A DNA stretch of 64,000 bases, from assembly GCA_017472735.1 (NCBI GenBank), contig JAFUOD010000012.1, forward strand, positions 19,291 through 83,290, given 5' to 3'. The position numbers and the translations under genes are program-made. Below, piece after piece: positions 1 through 7,784 of this stretch. The notes beneath the pieces are model-generated. The model did no database searches and was not told the origin of the DNA. It saw only the letters and a list, made by a program, of their open reading frames with translations. The stretch comes from Oscillospiraceae bacterium (lineage in GTDB: Bacteria; Bacillota; Clostridia; Oscillospirales; Ruminococcaceae). Numbering within the stretch: position 1 is the stretch's first letter; each line of letters begins with the position of its first letter.

Positions 1-416
1 AAACATATCTTTTCGTTCTGCGACAGGCTTTCAATGTGGTCGAGAAGCTCTATCCCCTCGTACTTCGAGTCTTTATAAGGAATGTCCATCTGCTTGTCTT
101 CGTCATCATCGTCATATAAAGACATTGACATCAGATTTTCACGCTCACGGACATATTCCGCCTGCTTGCGCTTGATTTTGGCTGTTAAAATTCTTATCAT
201 CCAGCCTTTAAACGCCTCTTCATTCTTAAGGTTCTTAATGCCCGAGAATGCATCCAAAACAGCGTCGCTCACAGCGTCTGCAGCGTCGTCCTGATTGTTA
301 AGGTTACAAAGCGCATAATAGTATAATTCCTTATATATAGCCGAATATAACTCGGCAAAAGCCTTGCTGTCGCCCTTCTTCGCTTTAGATACAAGCTCGG
401 AAAAGCCGGATTTCAT
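1..416 (-). CDS. RNA polymerase sigma factor, ECF/sigma-70 family (3' end outside window)
   Basis: The minus-strand frame begins at an ATG at 416 behind a GAGGTGAG ribosome site and stays open to the window edge (138 codons seen). The start reads MKSGFSELVSKAKKGD, then a region 2-type stretch with AFAELYSAIYKELYYYALC and DDAADAVSDAVLDAF, typical of the sigma region 2 core-binding helices. A helix with GWMIRILTAKIKRKQAEY follows, then an acidic linker (DDDDED) and the start of a region 4 (SLSQNEKI). Known role: directs core RNA polymerase to a small stress or envelope regulon. The upstream DNA carries a TGCAAC-N16-GACA motif that fits self-regulation. The C-terminal half and any anti-sigma factor lie outside the window. 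Confidence 0.85.
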   Translation of the reverse strand, partial: MKSGFSELVSKAKKGDSKAFAELYSAIYKELYYYALCNLNNQDDAADAVSDAVLDAFSGIKNLKNEEAFKGWMIRILTAKIKRKQAEYVRERENLMSMSLYDDDDEDKQMDIPYKDSKYEGIELLDHIESLSQNEKIC

Positions 417-442
417 TCTCTCACCTCGAATCGAATGACCCG

Positions 443-477
443 ACTATACAGACTTATGGCTTAGCCTTCTGTATAGT
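443..477. promoter_or_regulatory. 10-bp inverted repeat at the sigma gene transcription start
   Basis: ACTATACAGA at 443-452 is the exact reverse complement of TCTGTATAGT at 468-477, with a 15-base loop. The right arm abuts the putative -10 region of the ECF-type promoter, so it could be an operator or a 5' leader hairpin. Confidence 0.4.
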
Positions 478-506
478 AAGTGTCAAAAATAAACGTTTTT
501 GTTGCA
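477..506 (-). promoter_or_regulatory. Putative ECF-type promoter of the sigma factor gene
   Basis: Read on the minus strand: TGCAACAAAA, ten bases, then TTGACACTTA. TGCAAC resembles known ECF -35 boxes (TGMAAC) and lies 16 bases before GACA. The same arrangement with the same spacing recurs at 31607-31636. It is not a good sigma-A promoter because no -10 box sits 17 bases after TTGACA. Confidence 0.4.
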
Positions 507-663
507 GTCACTATGAAAAAAATTTTCTTCAAATTGCCTTTAATTTCGCCGTTTTGCACAATACCCTTGGGCGTGAAAACATAGTAACCCAATATAAAGT
601 TTATTATACACTAAAATCGACACAATTACAAGACAAATGACGAAAAAAGCAACCGCATAAAAA

Positions 664-730
664 GCGGGCGCCACGAAACCGCACTCTGCCCCTCTCGGGG
701 CAGGCGCGGCTCCACGCCGCCCTTCGCCTG
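664..730. repeat. GC-rich intergenic element E1 (block A copy)
   Basis: Contains GGCGCCACG and GCACTCTGCCC (681-691), then a perfect 7-bp hairpin CTGCCCC-TCTC-GGGGCAG (686-703) and GGCGCGGC. The same string of blocks occurs at 31782-31838 and, inverted, at 50192-50245. It may also help end transcription of the nucleosidase gene, since T-rich DNA follows on the minus strand. Confidence 0.65.
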
Positions 731-740
731 ACTTAAAAAA

Positions 741-1421
741 CTATACTCTCTCAATTATCTTTAAAAGTGTGCTTATGCAAACAAGCGCCGCTTCGCTTAT
801 CATGTTTGCAAACTCGTCGGCACCGCCCGAAACGCTATCCGATACCGCCTTGATCAAAAGTGCAGGCACGCCGTTTCGGTTTGCCGTTAAAAGAATCCCC
901 GCAGATTCCATTTCGCAAATATGTGCGCCGAATTTTTCGTTAAGCTCACGCTTTTTATCGGGGTCGCCCACAAACTTGTCGGCAGAGGCGCATATGACCC
1001 TCATAAGCGTCGGCTCGACCTCGCAGGCTTTATCTACCAAGCTCTTTTCAGCAGGAATGTAAATGTCGGGATATTCCAAATATCTTCCGACCTCGCAGTT
1101 ATCAATTTCCGAGGTATCGAAATCGTAATGTACGACTTTTTCAACAACTGCCGTTCTGGTAACCGACATTTCATCGGTAAGCCCTCCGCAAACGCCGAAG
1201 TTGACTATCATCTCGCAACCGTATTTGCTTATTAAAAGCTGAGTTGACGATGCCGCAGATATCTCACCTGCGCCGCTTTGAGTTACATAAAGCGAATGCC
1301 CGTTAACCTCGTAAGCCTTAATTTCATAGCCTGCAAGGTTTTCAACACTTATGGGCTTGCCCATTTTTTCAAGCAGTGCGCCAATCTCTTGTGCAACCGC
1401 AACGATCATGCCAATGTTCAT
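741..1421 (-). CDS. mtnN: 5'-methylthioadenosine/S-adenosylhomocysteine nucleosidase-like
   Basis: 226 residues, the usual MTAN length, in the PNP_UDP phosphorylase fold. Visible landmarks are E12 in the first strand (the general acid position in E. coli MTAN), the SGAGEISAASS substrate loop at 49-59, NFGVCGGL at 74-81, ME at 171-172 in the ribose-binding segment, and D195 in KAVSD, the catalytic aspartate position. Known reaction: cleaves adenine from MTA, SAH and 5'-deoxyadenosine, recycling by-products of SAM use; this suits a cell with radical SAM and methylase genes nearby. The start ATG overlaps the stop of the GNAT gene by 4 bases, so translation is probably coupled. Another purine nucleosidase of the same superfamily cannot be excluded. 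Confidence 0.75.
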   Translation of the reverse strand: MNIGMIVAVAQEIGALLEKMGKPISVENLAGYEIKAYEVNGHSLYVTQSGAGEISAASSTQLLISKYGCEMIVNFGVCGGLTDEMSVTRTAVVEKVVHYDFDTSEIDNCEVGRYLEYPDIYIPAEKSLVDKACEVEPTLMRVICASADKFVGDPDKKRELNEKFGAHICEMESAGILLTANRNGVPALLIKAVSDSVSGGADEFANMISEAALVCISTLLKIIERV

Positions 1422-1900
1422 TTTTCTTCCTCCAAAATATGTTCCATAAATATCCTCTGAGGTTTAAGCCCCTTTGCCTTATAAAACTCCATTGCGCTGT
1501 CGTTGCCGCACCACACGTTAAGGGTTACATTATAGCAATCGGTCTTTTTAGCGAGGGCTAACACAGCTTCATAAAGCGCCGAGCCTATGTGCTCGCCGCG
1601 GTGATTCTCATCAATACACAAATCGTCGATATAAAGCGATTTGATGTCTGTAAGCAAGAGGTCTCCCACCGCCTGCTTAAAAACGCAAAAGGCATAGCCC
1701 AAAACATTGTCGTTATCATCAGCCGCCACTAAAATCGGGCGAATGGGGTCGCAAAGAATTTCTTCCAGCTCTTTAGCGGAATATTTTGTTGTTGTGGGCT
1801 TAAAAATGTCGGGGCGGATATCATAGTGCACACCGTGGACCTGACGCAAAAGTTCCATCAGCATGGGTATATCTTTAGTTTGTGCATATCTGATCGTCAA
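1418..1900 (-). CDS. GNAT family N-acetyltransferase
   Basis: 160 residues covering one GNAT domain. The acetyl-CoA binding motif A is visible as LYIDDLCIDENHRGEHIGSALY around residues 89-110 (R/QxxGxA type loop HRGEHIG), followed by the helix LALAKK and the C-terminal motif B region NDSAMEFYKAKGL. The substrate is not predictable from sequence. The start is a TTG at 1900 behind AAAGGAAG; no ATG fits better. It forms a two-gene unit with the nucleosidase gene downstream (ATGA-type overlap). Confidence 0.8.
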   Translation of the reverse strand: MTIRYAQTKDIPMLMELLRQVHGVHYDIRPDIFKPTTTKYSAKELEEILCDPIRPILVAADDNDNVLGYAFCVFKQAVGDLLLTDIKSLYIDDLCIDENHRGEHIGSALYEAVLALAKKTDCYNVTLNVWCGNDSAMEFYKAKGLKPQRIFMEHILEEEK

Positions 1901-1943
1901 GGTTAAGACTTCCTTTCTTTAACGGGGTATCAAAGGCAAAAGT

Positions 1944-2056
1944 GAGCAGGGGCGAAGCCCTGCCACCCGCCTGCCGGCGGGTGGCTAAGGCGGCGCTTTG
2001 CGCCGCCTCCCCGTGCGCCCCTTGGGCGCACGGGGAGGGCTTCGCCCTCGCAGGCA
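1944..2056. repeat. GC-rich intergenic element E2: cluster of five hairpins
   Basis: Consecutive perfect or near-perfect hairpins: GCAGGG/CCCTGC (1946-1963), CCACCCGCC/GGCGGGTGG (1963-1984), GGCGGCG/CGCCGCC (1989-2007), a 12-bp stem CCCCGTGCGCCC/GGGCGCACGGGG (2009-2035) and GGGCTTCGCCC (2037-2047). The first and last segments are also complementary to each other, so the whole can fold as a branched structure. It lies between the oxidoreductase stop and the GNAT start. There is no clear T-run, so it is not a simple terminator. Confidence 0.7.
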
Positions 2057-2081
2057 GTGATGTTTTTATCGATCCTGCAAA

Positions 2082-3044
2082 TTACTTCTTCGTCTTATAG
2101 ATCTTATCAAACATCTTACAGCAGCGAATTGTTGTTAAATGCGGCACAGTGTCGCTTTCAAGCTTGCCCTCGCGCACACAGCGCATGGCTTCCATTGCCT
2201 CATATACAAAGCCGTTTTGGGTTTTGTCGTCAGTAAAATGCTCGACCACTTGGCGGTTTGTGTTATACAAATACGCCTCCGTGGCAAAGTGGATAAGCGG
2301 CACGATGATAAGCCCTTTATCGCCCGAAATAACGAGCCTTTCTTCCATCATTTCAGATAAGCTGGCACCAAGCGATGCAATTGCATTTTCAAATCTTAAT
2401 GTCACATGCTCGCAAATATCAACACCCGTATCCGACCAAATGACCTCGGGCTTGATGTCCAAAACATCCTCACCAAGCATAAATGTCGAAAGCTCATAAG
2501 CATAAACGCCCAGATCATATGCCGCACCGCCGCCCAAATCAGGGTTGTAGAAGCGGTTTTTAGGGTCTTTTCCTGCTGTAAAACCAAGCCGTGCATCAAC
2601 ATATCTTACAGTGCCTATCCTGCCTTCATCGACCCACTGCTTAGCTTTTTGCATAGGTGGCAGAAATCGGCTCCACATAGCTTCCATCGCAAAAACGCCC
2701 TTTTGCTTTGCGAGTGCGAATGCGGTCTCGGCCTCTTCAGAGGTCGTAAACATAGCCTTTTCGCATAAAACCGGCACACCGTAGTTTAGGCACATCATGG
2801 TAAGCTCATAGTGCAGTGAGGTCACGGTTGCTATGTAAACGCAGTCGGGCTTTTCGTTTTTTAAAAGCTCCTCATAACCGACGTAATATTTCGGTATACC
2901 CTGCTTTTCGGCAAATTCTTTAAGCCTTGATTCGGTCTTACCTGCAACGGCAATAATCTCGGCATCGCCGATTAGGCGCACAGCTCCGCAGAATTTTTCG
3001 GCAATAGATGCCGCACCCATAATTGCAAACTTGAATTTACTCAT
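2082..3044 (-). CDS. Gfo/Idh/MocA family NAD(P)-dependent oxidoreductase
   Basis: 320 residues. The N-terminal Rossmann fold shows FAIMGAASIAEKF (GxGxxA-like), followed by YIATVTSLHYE and the family signature CEKAMF at 94-99 (usually EKP). The C-terminal alpha/beta substrate domain has GGGAAYDLGVYAY, holding the conserved D-G and Y/H pair. MEAMWSRFLP resembles the dimeric dihydrodiol dehydrogenase branch, which acts on sugars or diols. The exact substrate is unknown. Start ATG with AAGGAGG nine bases upstream. It is the last gene of a four-gene operon starting at the rRNA methyltransferase. Confidence 0.85.
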   Translation of the reverse strand: MSKFKFAIMGAASIAEKFCGAVRLIGDAEIIAVAGKTESRLKEFAEKQGIPKYYVGYEELLKNEKPDCVYIATVTSLHYELTMMCLNYGVPVLCEKAMFTTSEEAETAFALAKQKGVFAMEAMWSRFLPPMQKAKQWVDEGRIGTVRYVDARLGFTAGKDPKNRFYNPDLGGGAAYDLGVYAYELSTFMLGEDVLDIKPEVIWSDTGVDICEHVTLRFENAIASLGASLSEMMEERLVISGDKGLIIVPLIHFATEAYLYNTNRQVVEHFTDDKTQNGFVYEAMEAMRCVREGKLESDTVPHLTTIRCCKMFDKIYKTKK

Positions 3045-3061
3045 GGTCGTTCCTCCTTAAT

Positions 3062-3811
3062 TCATGGTTTATATTTATTAATGATCTCACATATATCATC
3101 AACATAAGCATTGCCGCCAAGCACTCTGCCGTCAGGCTCAATGCTTATTGCTCTTATATCATTCGGGTCTTCTTCATAAGGATTTTCAAAAACTACATTT
3201 GGGTCGAAATACTCGCTCAAATACTTCAGCGCATTTCCGCTTGGAAAAACCACATTGCCGTCAGCCTCGGAAATTCCCATCTGCCTAAACTCGTTTAAAA
3301 CCTCACGGGTCTTTTGGTTATAAGAGTTATCATCAGTTTTTGAAACCAGCCAGGCAGGGCTTGTGCGAATCGATACCCCCGCTTTAACCTCTTGTGCAAA
3401 GACTTTAACAGGCTCCAAGGGTATAGTTTCCTGATGAAAAGCATCGACCGAAAGCAAAATATCGTTCACCCCGCTTTTGGCAAGATTTTCGGCAACCTCG
3501 GCAATTCTTTTGCGGTCGGTACTGAAAAAGCCGTTTGTTATTAGCTGCCGTTTCAAGATTCCTACTGCCTTTGCGGTGCTGTGTATTTTACATACCGCCT
3601 CGGGGTAAAGCAACGGCTCACCGCCAAAGGTCATCAGCGATTTTATCTTGTATTCCTCTGCTAACCGATAAACCGCCTTTGCCGCAATGTCTGCGTCAAT
3701 GCTCTCTCCGCACATGGCATGGTCTCCCTCAGAGCAGTGCTTGCACCGACCCGTGCAGGCATAAGTTATTACAAGCTCTATTCGGTTAATATTTTTAGTG
3801 TAGGGGTTCAT
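3062..3811 (-). CDS. Radical SAM protein of unknown substrate
   Basis: 249 residues from the ATG at 3811, chosen over an upstream TTG (3826) because AAAGGG lies at the right distance. The radical SAM cluster motif is visible as CTGRCKHC (C19, C23, C26), with the GGE motif (FGGEPLLYP) about 40 residues later and an ITNGF strand. Known family chemistry: a 4Fe-4S cluster cleaves SAM to make a 5'-deoxyadenosyl radical. There is no SPASM-type cysteine cluster at the C-terminus, which ends with SIEPDGRVLGGNAY, similar to short AslB/MoaA-like proteins. Its neighbours (a membrane protein upstream, an oxidoreductase downstream) do not reveal the pathway. Confidence 0.8.
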   Translation of the reverse strand: MNPYTKNINRIELVITYACTGRCKHCSEGDHAMCGESIDADIAAKAVYRLAEEYKIKSLMTFGGEPLLYPEAVCKIHSTAKAVGILKRQLITNGFFSTDRKRIAEVAENLAKSGVNDILLSVDAFHQETIPLEPVKVFAQEVKAGVSIRTSPAWLVSKTDDNSYNQKTREVLNEFRQMGISEADGNVVFPSGNALKYLSEYFDPNVVFENPYEEDPNDIRAISIEPDGRVLGGNAYVDDICEIINKYKP

Positions 3812-3828
3812 GTCAGTCCCTTTCAATA

Positions 3829-4290
3829 TTACTGACCGGAGTAAAGCCAGCTTGAAGGAACCAAGAACGTATAGGGTGCGGTGGCAATCGCAAATATCAA
3901 CGCGAACTTGATTCTCAGTGGCCTGTCAGCCTTTTTAAACGTAACGAAATAGTTGAATACGAATATCATAACCGCCGAAATCAAAAGTGCAGGAAGCGTT
4001 AAATAAAGCTCGTCGCCCATTCTTCCGACCTCGAAAACAACCACTAAAAACAGCATGTAAGCCGAGCCGATAACATCGGAAAGCAAACCAAACAAAAATA
4101 TTTTAAAAATGTGTTTAACATACCACTGCTTTTTGCTTGCAATTTTTAAGACATACATGCTTACAATCAAAACCAGACTGTCAATTAAAAAGTTGCCGGG
4201 CAAAACAATGAACCAAACCTGCGGGAACAGCAAAAGCATCCAAAGCGGGAACAAAACGTTATAAAGCTTAACTTGCTCTTTTTTATGCAT
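3829..4290 (-). CDS. Small polytopic membrane protein, unknown function
   Basis: 153 residues with about four hydrophobic segments (near residues 12-32, 34-50, 64-88 and 96-116) and a weaker one near 127-143. Charged loops are short and Lys-rich (KKQWYVKH), suggesting a cytoplasmic side. I do not recognise the family. It lies 19 bases after the rRNA methyltransferase and 17 bases before the radical SAM gene, so it is co-transcribed with both. Confidence 0.65.
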   Translation of the reverse strand: MHKKEQVKLYNVLFPLWMLLLFPQVWFIVLPGNFLIDSLVLIVSMYVLKIASKKQWYVKHIFKIFLFGLLSDVIGSAYMLFLVVVFEVGRMGDELYLTLPALLISAVMIFVFNYFVTFKKADRPLRIKFALIFAIATAPYTFLVPSSWLYSGQ

Positions 4291-4309
4291 AAGCTGCCTC
4301 CTTAAAATG

Positions 4310-5482
4310 TCACTCCGACTTTCTTTCTAGCAAACAAATATTCTCCACATGGCTTGTAAACGGGAACATATCAACAGGCTGGACCTTCTTCACCTTATAT
4401 CCGCCCTTTACAAGCTCTTTTACATCCCTCTCCTGCGTTTCGGGGTTGCAGGATACATACACTATCCTATCCGGCATCATCTTGAGAAGAGATAAAAGTG
4501 TTTTCTTATCACAGCCTGCGCGCGCAGGGTCGAGCATTACAACATCGGCTCTTTCGCCCTGTTCGGTCAGCTCCTCTAAAAGCCTGCCTGTATCTGAACA
4601 CACAAAGCCTATATTCTTAACGCCGTTGAGCTTTGCGTTTTTCTTGGCGTCCTTAATTGCCGCGGCGTTTGATTCAACGCCCAAAACCTCTTTGCACTTT
4701 TTGCTTGCAATAAGCCCGATCGTACCAATACCGCAGTAGCAGTCGAGCACCCTTTCATCGCCTTCAAGCGAGGCAAACTCGATTGCCTTTGAATATAGCT
4801 TTTCAGTCTGCACATGGTTTACCTGATAAAACGAGCGTGCCGAGATTGCAAACTTAAGCCCCAAAAGCGTGTCGGTTATCTCGCCTGTGCCGTAAAGCAC
4901 CTTTTCACTTTCACCGAGCATCACCTTGCCGGGCGTGGTAGAAATGTTTTGCACAACTGTTTTTATTTCGGGATATTTCTCTGCAAGCTCCCTTGCCAGC
5001 TCTTTCCCTTTCGGAAAAATCGGCGAAGCCGTGACAAAGCATACCATATATTCACCGCTTACTGTGCCTTTTCTAATAAGAACGTGGCGCAAAAGCCCCT
5101 TGCCCGAATATTCGTCAAACGGCAAAAGCTTATATTTCGGCATCAGGTGGCGAATCGCCCTTATAATTGCGCTCGATCTTTCGTCCTCTAAAAGGCAGTG
5201 GTCGCAACTGACTATGCCGCCGGTTGTTGATTGATAAATACCGCTGATAATCCTCTTGTTCGGATAAGTAAGCTTAAAAACCTGTGTTGCCTTGTTGCGG
5301 TAGTGCTTGGGGTTATCCATTCCAATAATTTTATCAACATGGCAATACTTTCCGAAAAGCTTTATAATTTTTGCCTGCTTTAAGCTTAGCTGTTCCGAAT
5401 ACTCAAGATTCATAAGCTGACAGCCCGAGCACTTTTTATATACGGGGCAGATGTTTTCCTGCTGTTTATTTAAATCTTCCAT
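4310..5482 (-). CDS. rlmCD: 23S rRNA (uracil-5-)-methyltransferase, RlmD/RlmCD type
   Basis: 390 residues. An N-terminal iron-sulfur cluster motif is visible (CPVYKKCSGCQL with a further Cys at CDHC). The C-terminal SAM-binding fold has DCYCGIGTIGL, then LDPARAGCDKKTL, the catalytic-cysteine segment YVSCNPETQERD and MFPFTSHVE, all diagnostic of the TrmA/RumA family. Known role: methylates U747 and/or U1939 of 23S rRNA. The TRAM domain found in many homologues is absent, so the protein is shorter than usual (about 450). It is first in a four-gene operon and divergent from the two-component system. Single-site RlmD or tRNA TrmA-like activity is possible. Confidence 0.87.
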   Translation of the reverse strand: MEDLNKQQENICPVYKKCSGCQLMNLEYSEQLSLKQAKIIKLFGKYCHVDKIIGMDNPKHYRNKATQVFKLTYPNKRIISGIYQSTTGGIVSCDHCLLEDERSSAIIRAIRHLMPKYKLLPFDEYSGKGLLRHVLIRKGTVSGEYMVCFVTASPIFPKGKELARELAEKYPEIKTVVQNISTTPGKVMLGESEKVLYGTGEITDTLLGLKFAISARSFYQVNHVQTEKLYSKAIEFASLEGDERVLDCYCGIGTIGLIASKKCKEVLGVESNAAAIKDAKKNAKLNGVKNIGFVCSDTGRLLEELTEQGERADVVMLDPARAGCDKKTLLSLLKMMPDRIVYVSCNPETQERDVKELVKGGYKVKKVQPVDMFPFTSHVENICLLERKSE

Positions 5483-5515
5483 AATTCTATCCTCAAAAAT
5501 ATATTCTTTTAAAAA

Positions 5516-5544
5516 ATAATATCACACAAGGGCATAAATTACAA
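5516..5544 (-). promoter_or_regulatory. Sigma-A-like promoter of the rlmCD operon
   Basis: Minus-strand TTGTAA (5539-5544), 17-base spacer, TATTAT (5516-5521), 34 bases before the start codon. Confidence 0.55.
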
Positions 5545-5604
5545 TTCAATTATTGGGTTTTTGTAAAATTATCGGCATAATTTCATAATTCGGACACATT
5601 TATT

Positions 5605-5645
5605 GCTTATAATATAAATTGAACAGATATTTTGTTTCAAGGAGG
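5605..5645 (+). promoter_or_regulatory. -10 box and strong ribosome site of the response regulator
   Basis: A consensus TATAAT lies at 5608-5613, with no good -35 box, so an activator may be needed. AAGGAGG at 5639-5645 decides the ATG start at 5653 over an upstream TTG. Confidence 0.4.
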
Positions 5646-5652
5646 TTTAAAC

Positions 5653-6330
5653 ATGGCAAAAATTTTGGTTGTAGATGATGAAGTTAAGATTAGAGAAGTT
5701 GTTAAAGAATATGCCGTTTTTGAAGGGTACGAGGTTATTGAAGCCGGCGACGGCATGGAAGCGGTCGAAAAGGTCCGTCAGGAAGCCGACAGTATCGACT
5801 GCATTATTATGGATATTATGATGCCCCGCCTTGACGGCTACTCGGCCTGCAAGGAAATAAAGAAAATTAAGAACATTCCCGTAATTATGCTCTCGGCACG
5901 AGGAGAGGAATATGACAAGCTTTTCGGCTTCGAGGTTGGCATTGACGACTATGTTGTAAAGCCGTTTTCTCCTAAAGAGCTTATGGCACGAGTAAAAGTT
6001 TCGCTTAAGCGAAGCACAGTGCCCGAAGATGACGGTGTTATCCGTTATAAAGGACTTGTTATAAACTTTGCCGCACGCGATGTTACCATCGACGGCAAGC
6101 GTGTGCAGATGACGCCCAAGGAATATGACATTTTGTTCTATCTTGCCAAAAACATGAATATTGCCATGAGCCGTGAGAAGCTTTTGGAGGAAGTGTGGGG
6201 CTTTGATTTTTACGGCGATGACAGAACGGTTGACACCCACATTAAAATGCTTCGTAACAGCCTTGGCCCATACCGTGACCTTATTGTTACCTTAAGAGGA
6301 ATGGGGTATAAATTTGACGACATCCGTTAA
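5653..6330 (+). CDS. Two-component response regulator, OmpR/PhoB family
   Basis: 225 residues. The receiver domain (1-120) shows the acidic pair DDE at 8-10, phospho-acceptor D54 in IIMDIMMPRLDGY, S81 and K103 (VVKPF). The winged-helix output domain (about 130-223) has the OmpR signature EYDILFYLAKN, SREKLLEEVWGFDF and RTVDTHIKMLRNSLG, ending with LRGMGYKF. Known role: binds DNA as a dimer when phosphorylated by its histidine kinase. The kinase gene starts inside its last codons, so the two are coupled. The target genes are not evident. Confidence 0.93.
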   Translation: MAKILVVDDEVKIREVVKEYAVFEGYEVIEAGDGMEAVEKVRQEADSIDCIIMDIMMPRLDGYSACKEIKKIKNIPVIMLSARGEEYDKLFGFEVGIDDYVVKPFSPKELMARVKVSLKRSTVPEDDGVIRYKGLVINFAARDVTIDGKRVQMTPKEYDILFYLAKNMNIAMSREKLLEEVWGFDFYGDDRTVDTHIKMLRNSLGPYRDLIVTLRGMGYKFDDIR

Positions 6331-7759
6331 AAAGAAAAAAGCCAACCAAAAAGAAGAACGCAATCTGCGAACAACTATCTGGCTTCACTTTGCGGGATTT
6401 ACGATAGTTATTCTTTTGCTTTTGTGGTTCTTCCAGGTGTTTTCTATCGACGCTTATTACGAATATTCAAACCGCCGTAAAATAAGGCAGGCAGCAGCCG
6501 AGATCGTTGCCGCTTTCGATTCCGACAAGCCTCGCGCAATAAGCACCCTTGTTGAAGAGCTTGCCTATAAAAACACCATGAGTATTGCCGTTACCGACTG
6601 GTATGGCAACTCTATCGCGCGTGCCGACTATTCGGGCGGCTATTCAATTATTACCGAGTCGCAGGGCTTTAGGCTGTTTGAATATAGAAACGACCTTGCA
6701 AAAAGTACAGGCGGTTATGTGTTGGATACCATTGTGAACGAGCGTTTTGGCACGATCGAAATTGTTTACGGCCAGATAATCGGATATACAAACTATCTTA
6801 TTTTTATAAACGCACCGCTCGAACCGATAGGCCCGACAGTTGACATAATCATGGAACAGCTGTTTTACATCTTCCCGCTTGTTCTGGTGGCGGCGCTTTG
6901 GGTTTCTTTGCTGCTTTCAAAGAGGATCTCAAGTCCTTTTACCCACATAACCGAATCTGCCAACAGGCTTGCATCGGGCGACTATTCCACCCGCTTCGAG
7001 GGCGGCTCATACACCGAGATCAACCGACTTTCTGACACCTTAAACTATGCCGCCGAGGAGATATCTAAAGTTGAATCTTTAAGAAACGACCTTATTGCAA
7101 ACGTCTCGCACGACCTAAGGACTCCTCTTACAATGATTAAGGCATATGCCGAGATGATAAGAGACCTTTCGGGCGATAACCCCGTTAAAAGAAACGAGCA
7201 TTTAGGCGTAATCATTGACGAGACCGACCGCCTTTCTGCACTGGTAAGCTCGATGCTTGAGCTTTCAAAGCTTCAAAGCAAAACGGTTGATATGACGCTT
7301 ACGGATTTCTCGCTTAACGACTTTATCGACTCGATTTTGCAAAGATACCGCATTTTAAGCGAGCAGTCGGGGTTTGAATTCAGCTATGAATCGGACGGCG
7401 ACGTTATTTGCCGAGGAGACGAACAAAAGCTTGAGCAGGTAATGTTCAATTTTATAAACAATGCCGTTAATTACAGCGGAGATTCAAGAAAAATTATTGT
7501 AAGAACGACCACGCTTGCCAAAACCGTTAAGGTTGAGGTTGTTGACTTTGGCACAGGCATTGCCAAAGAAAAACTGCCGATGATTTTTGACCGCTATTAC
7601 CGTGATGAGCGCACAAAGCGTGACGTTGTGGGCACAGGCCTCGGCCTTTCAATCGTTAAAGAGATCTTAAAGCTGCATAATACCCGTTTTGGTGTTTTAA
7701 GCGAGCTTGGCAAAGGCTCGACCTTCTGGTTCGAGATCGACCGTGCCCCGGAAAAATAA
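6314..7759 (+). CDS. Sensor histidine kinase, HAMP/HisKA/HATPase
   Basis: 481 residues from a TTG at 6314 that overlaps the regulator gene by 17 bases; no better start exists before the first membrane segment. Transmembrane helices lie near 23-43 and 182-202, enclosing a sensor domain of about 140 residues. A HAMP linker (203-250) follows, then the dimerisation helix with H266 in VSHDLRTPL, the N box NFINNAVNYS, the G1 box DFGTGI, the F box IFDRYYR and the G2 box GTGLGLSIVKEI. Known role: autophosphorylates in response to an envelope signal and passes phosphate to the partner regulator. The signal is unknown. Confidence 0.92.
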   Translation: MTTSVKKKKANQKEERNLRTTIWLHFAGFTIVILLLLWFFQVFSIDAYYEYSNRRKIRQAAAEIVAAFDSDKPRAISTLVEELAYKNTMSIAVTDWYGNSIARADYSGGYSIITESQGFRLFEYRNDLAKSTGGYVLDTIVNERFGTIEIVYGQIIGYTNYLIFINAPLEPIGPTVDIIMEQLFYIFPLVLVAALWVSLLLSKRISSPFTHITESANRLASGDYSTRFEGGSYTEINRLSDTLNYAAEEISKVESLRNDLIANVSHDLRTPLTMIKAYAEMIRDLSGDNPVKRNEHLGVIIDETDRLSALVSSMLELSKLQSKTVDMTLTDFSLNDFIDSILQRYRILSEQSGFEFSYESDGDVICRGDEQKLEQVMFNFINNAVNYSGDSRKIIVRTTTLAKTVKVEVVDFGTGIAKEKLPMIFDRYYRDERTKRDVVGTGLGLSIVKEILKLHNTRFGVLSELGKGSTFWFEIDRAPEK

Positions 7760-7784
7760 CTAACATTTTAAGAGGTGACCTTTG

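Larger units (their letters stand above)
417..740. other. Intergenic region between mtnN-like gene and sigma gene
   Basis: No gene is supported here. It holds the sigma leader and promoter motif (443-506), AT-rich DNA (507-655) and GC-rich element E1 (664-730), which lies just past the stop of the nucleosidase gene. Confidence 0.6.

Noticed and set aside
1944-2056. Integron attC site or multiple terminators as an explanation for E2
   Set aside because: No integrase, no attC core boxes, and no T-runs after the stems.
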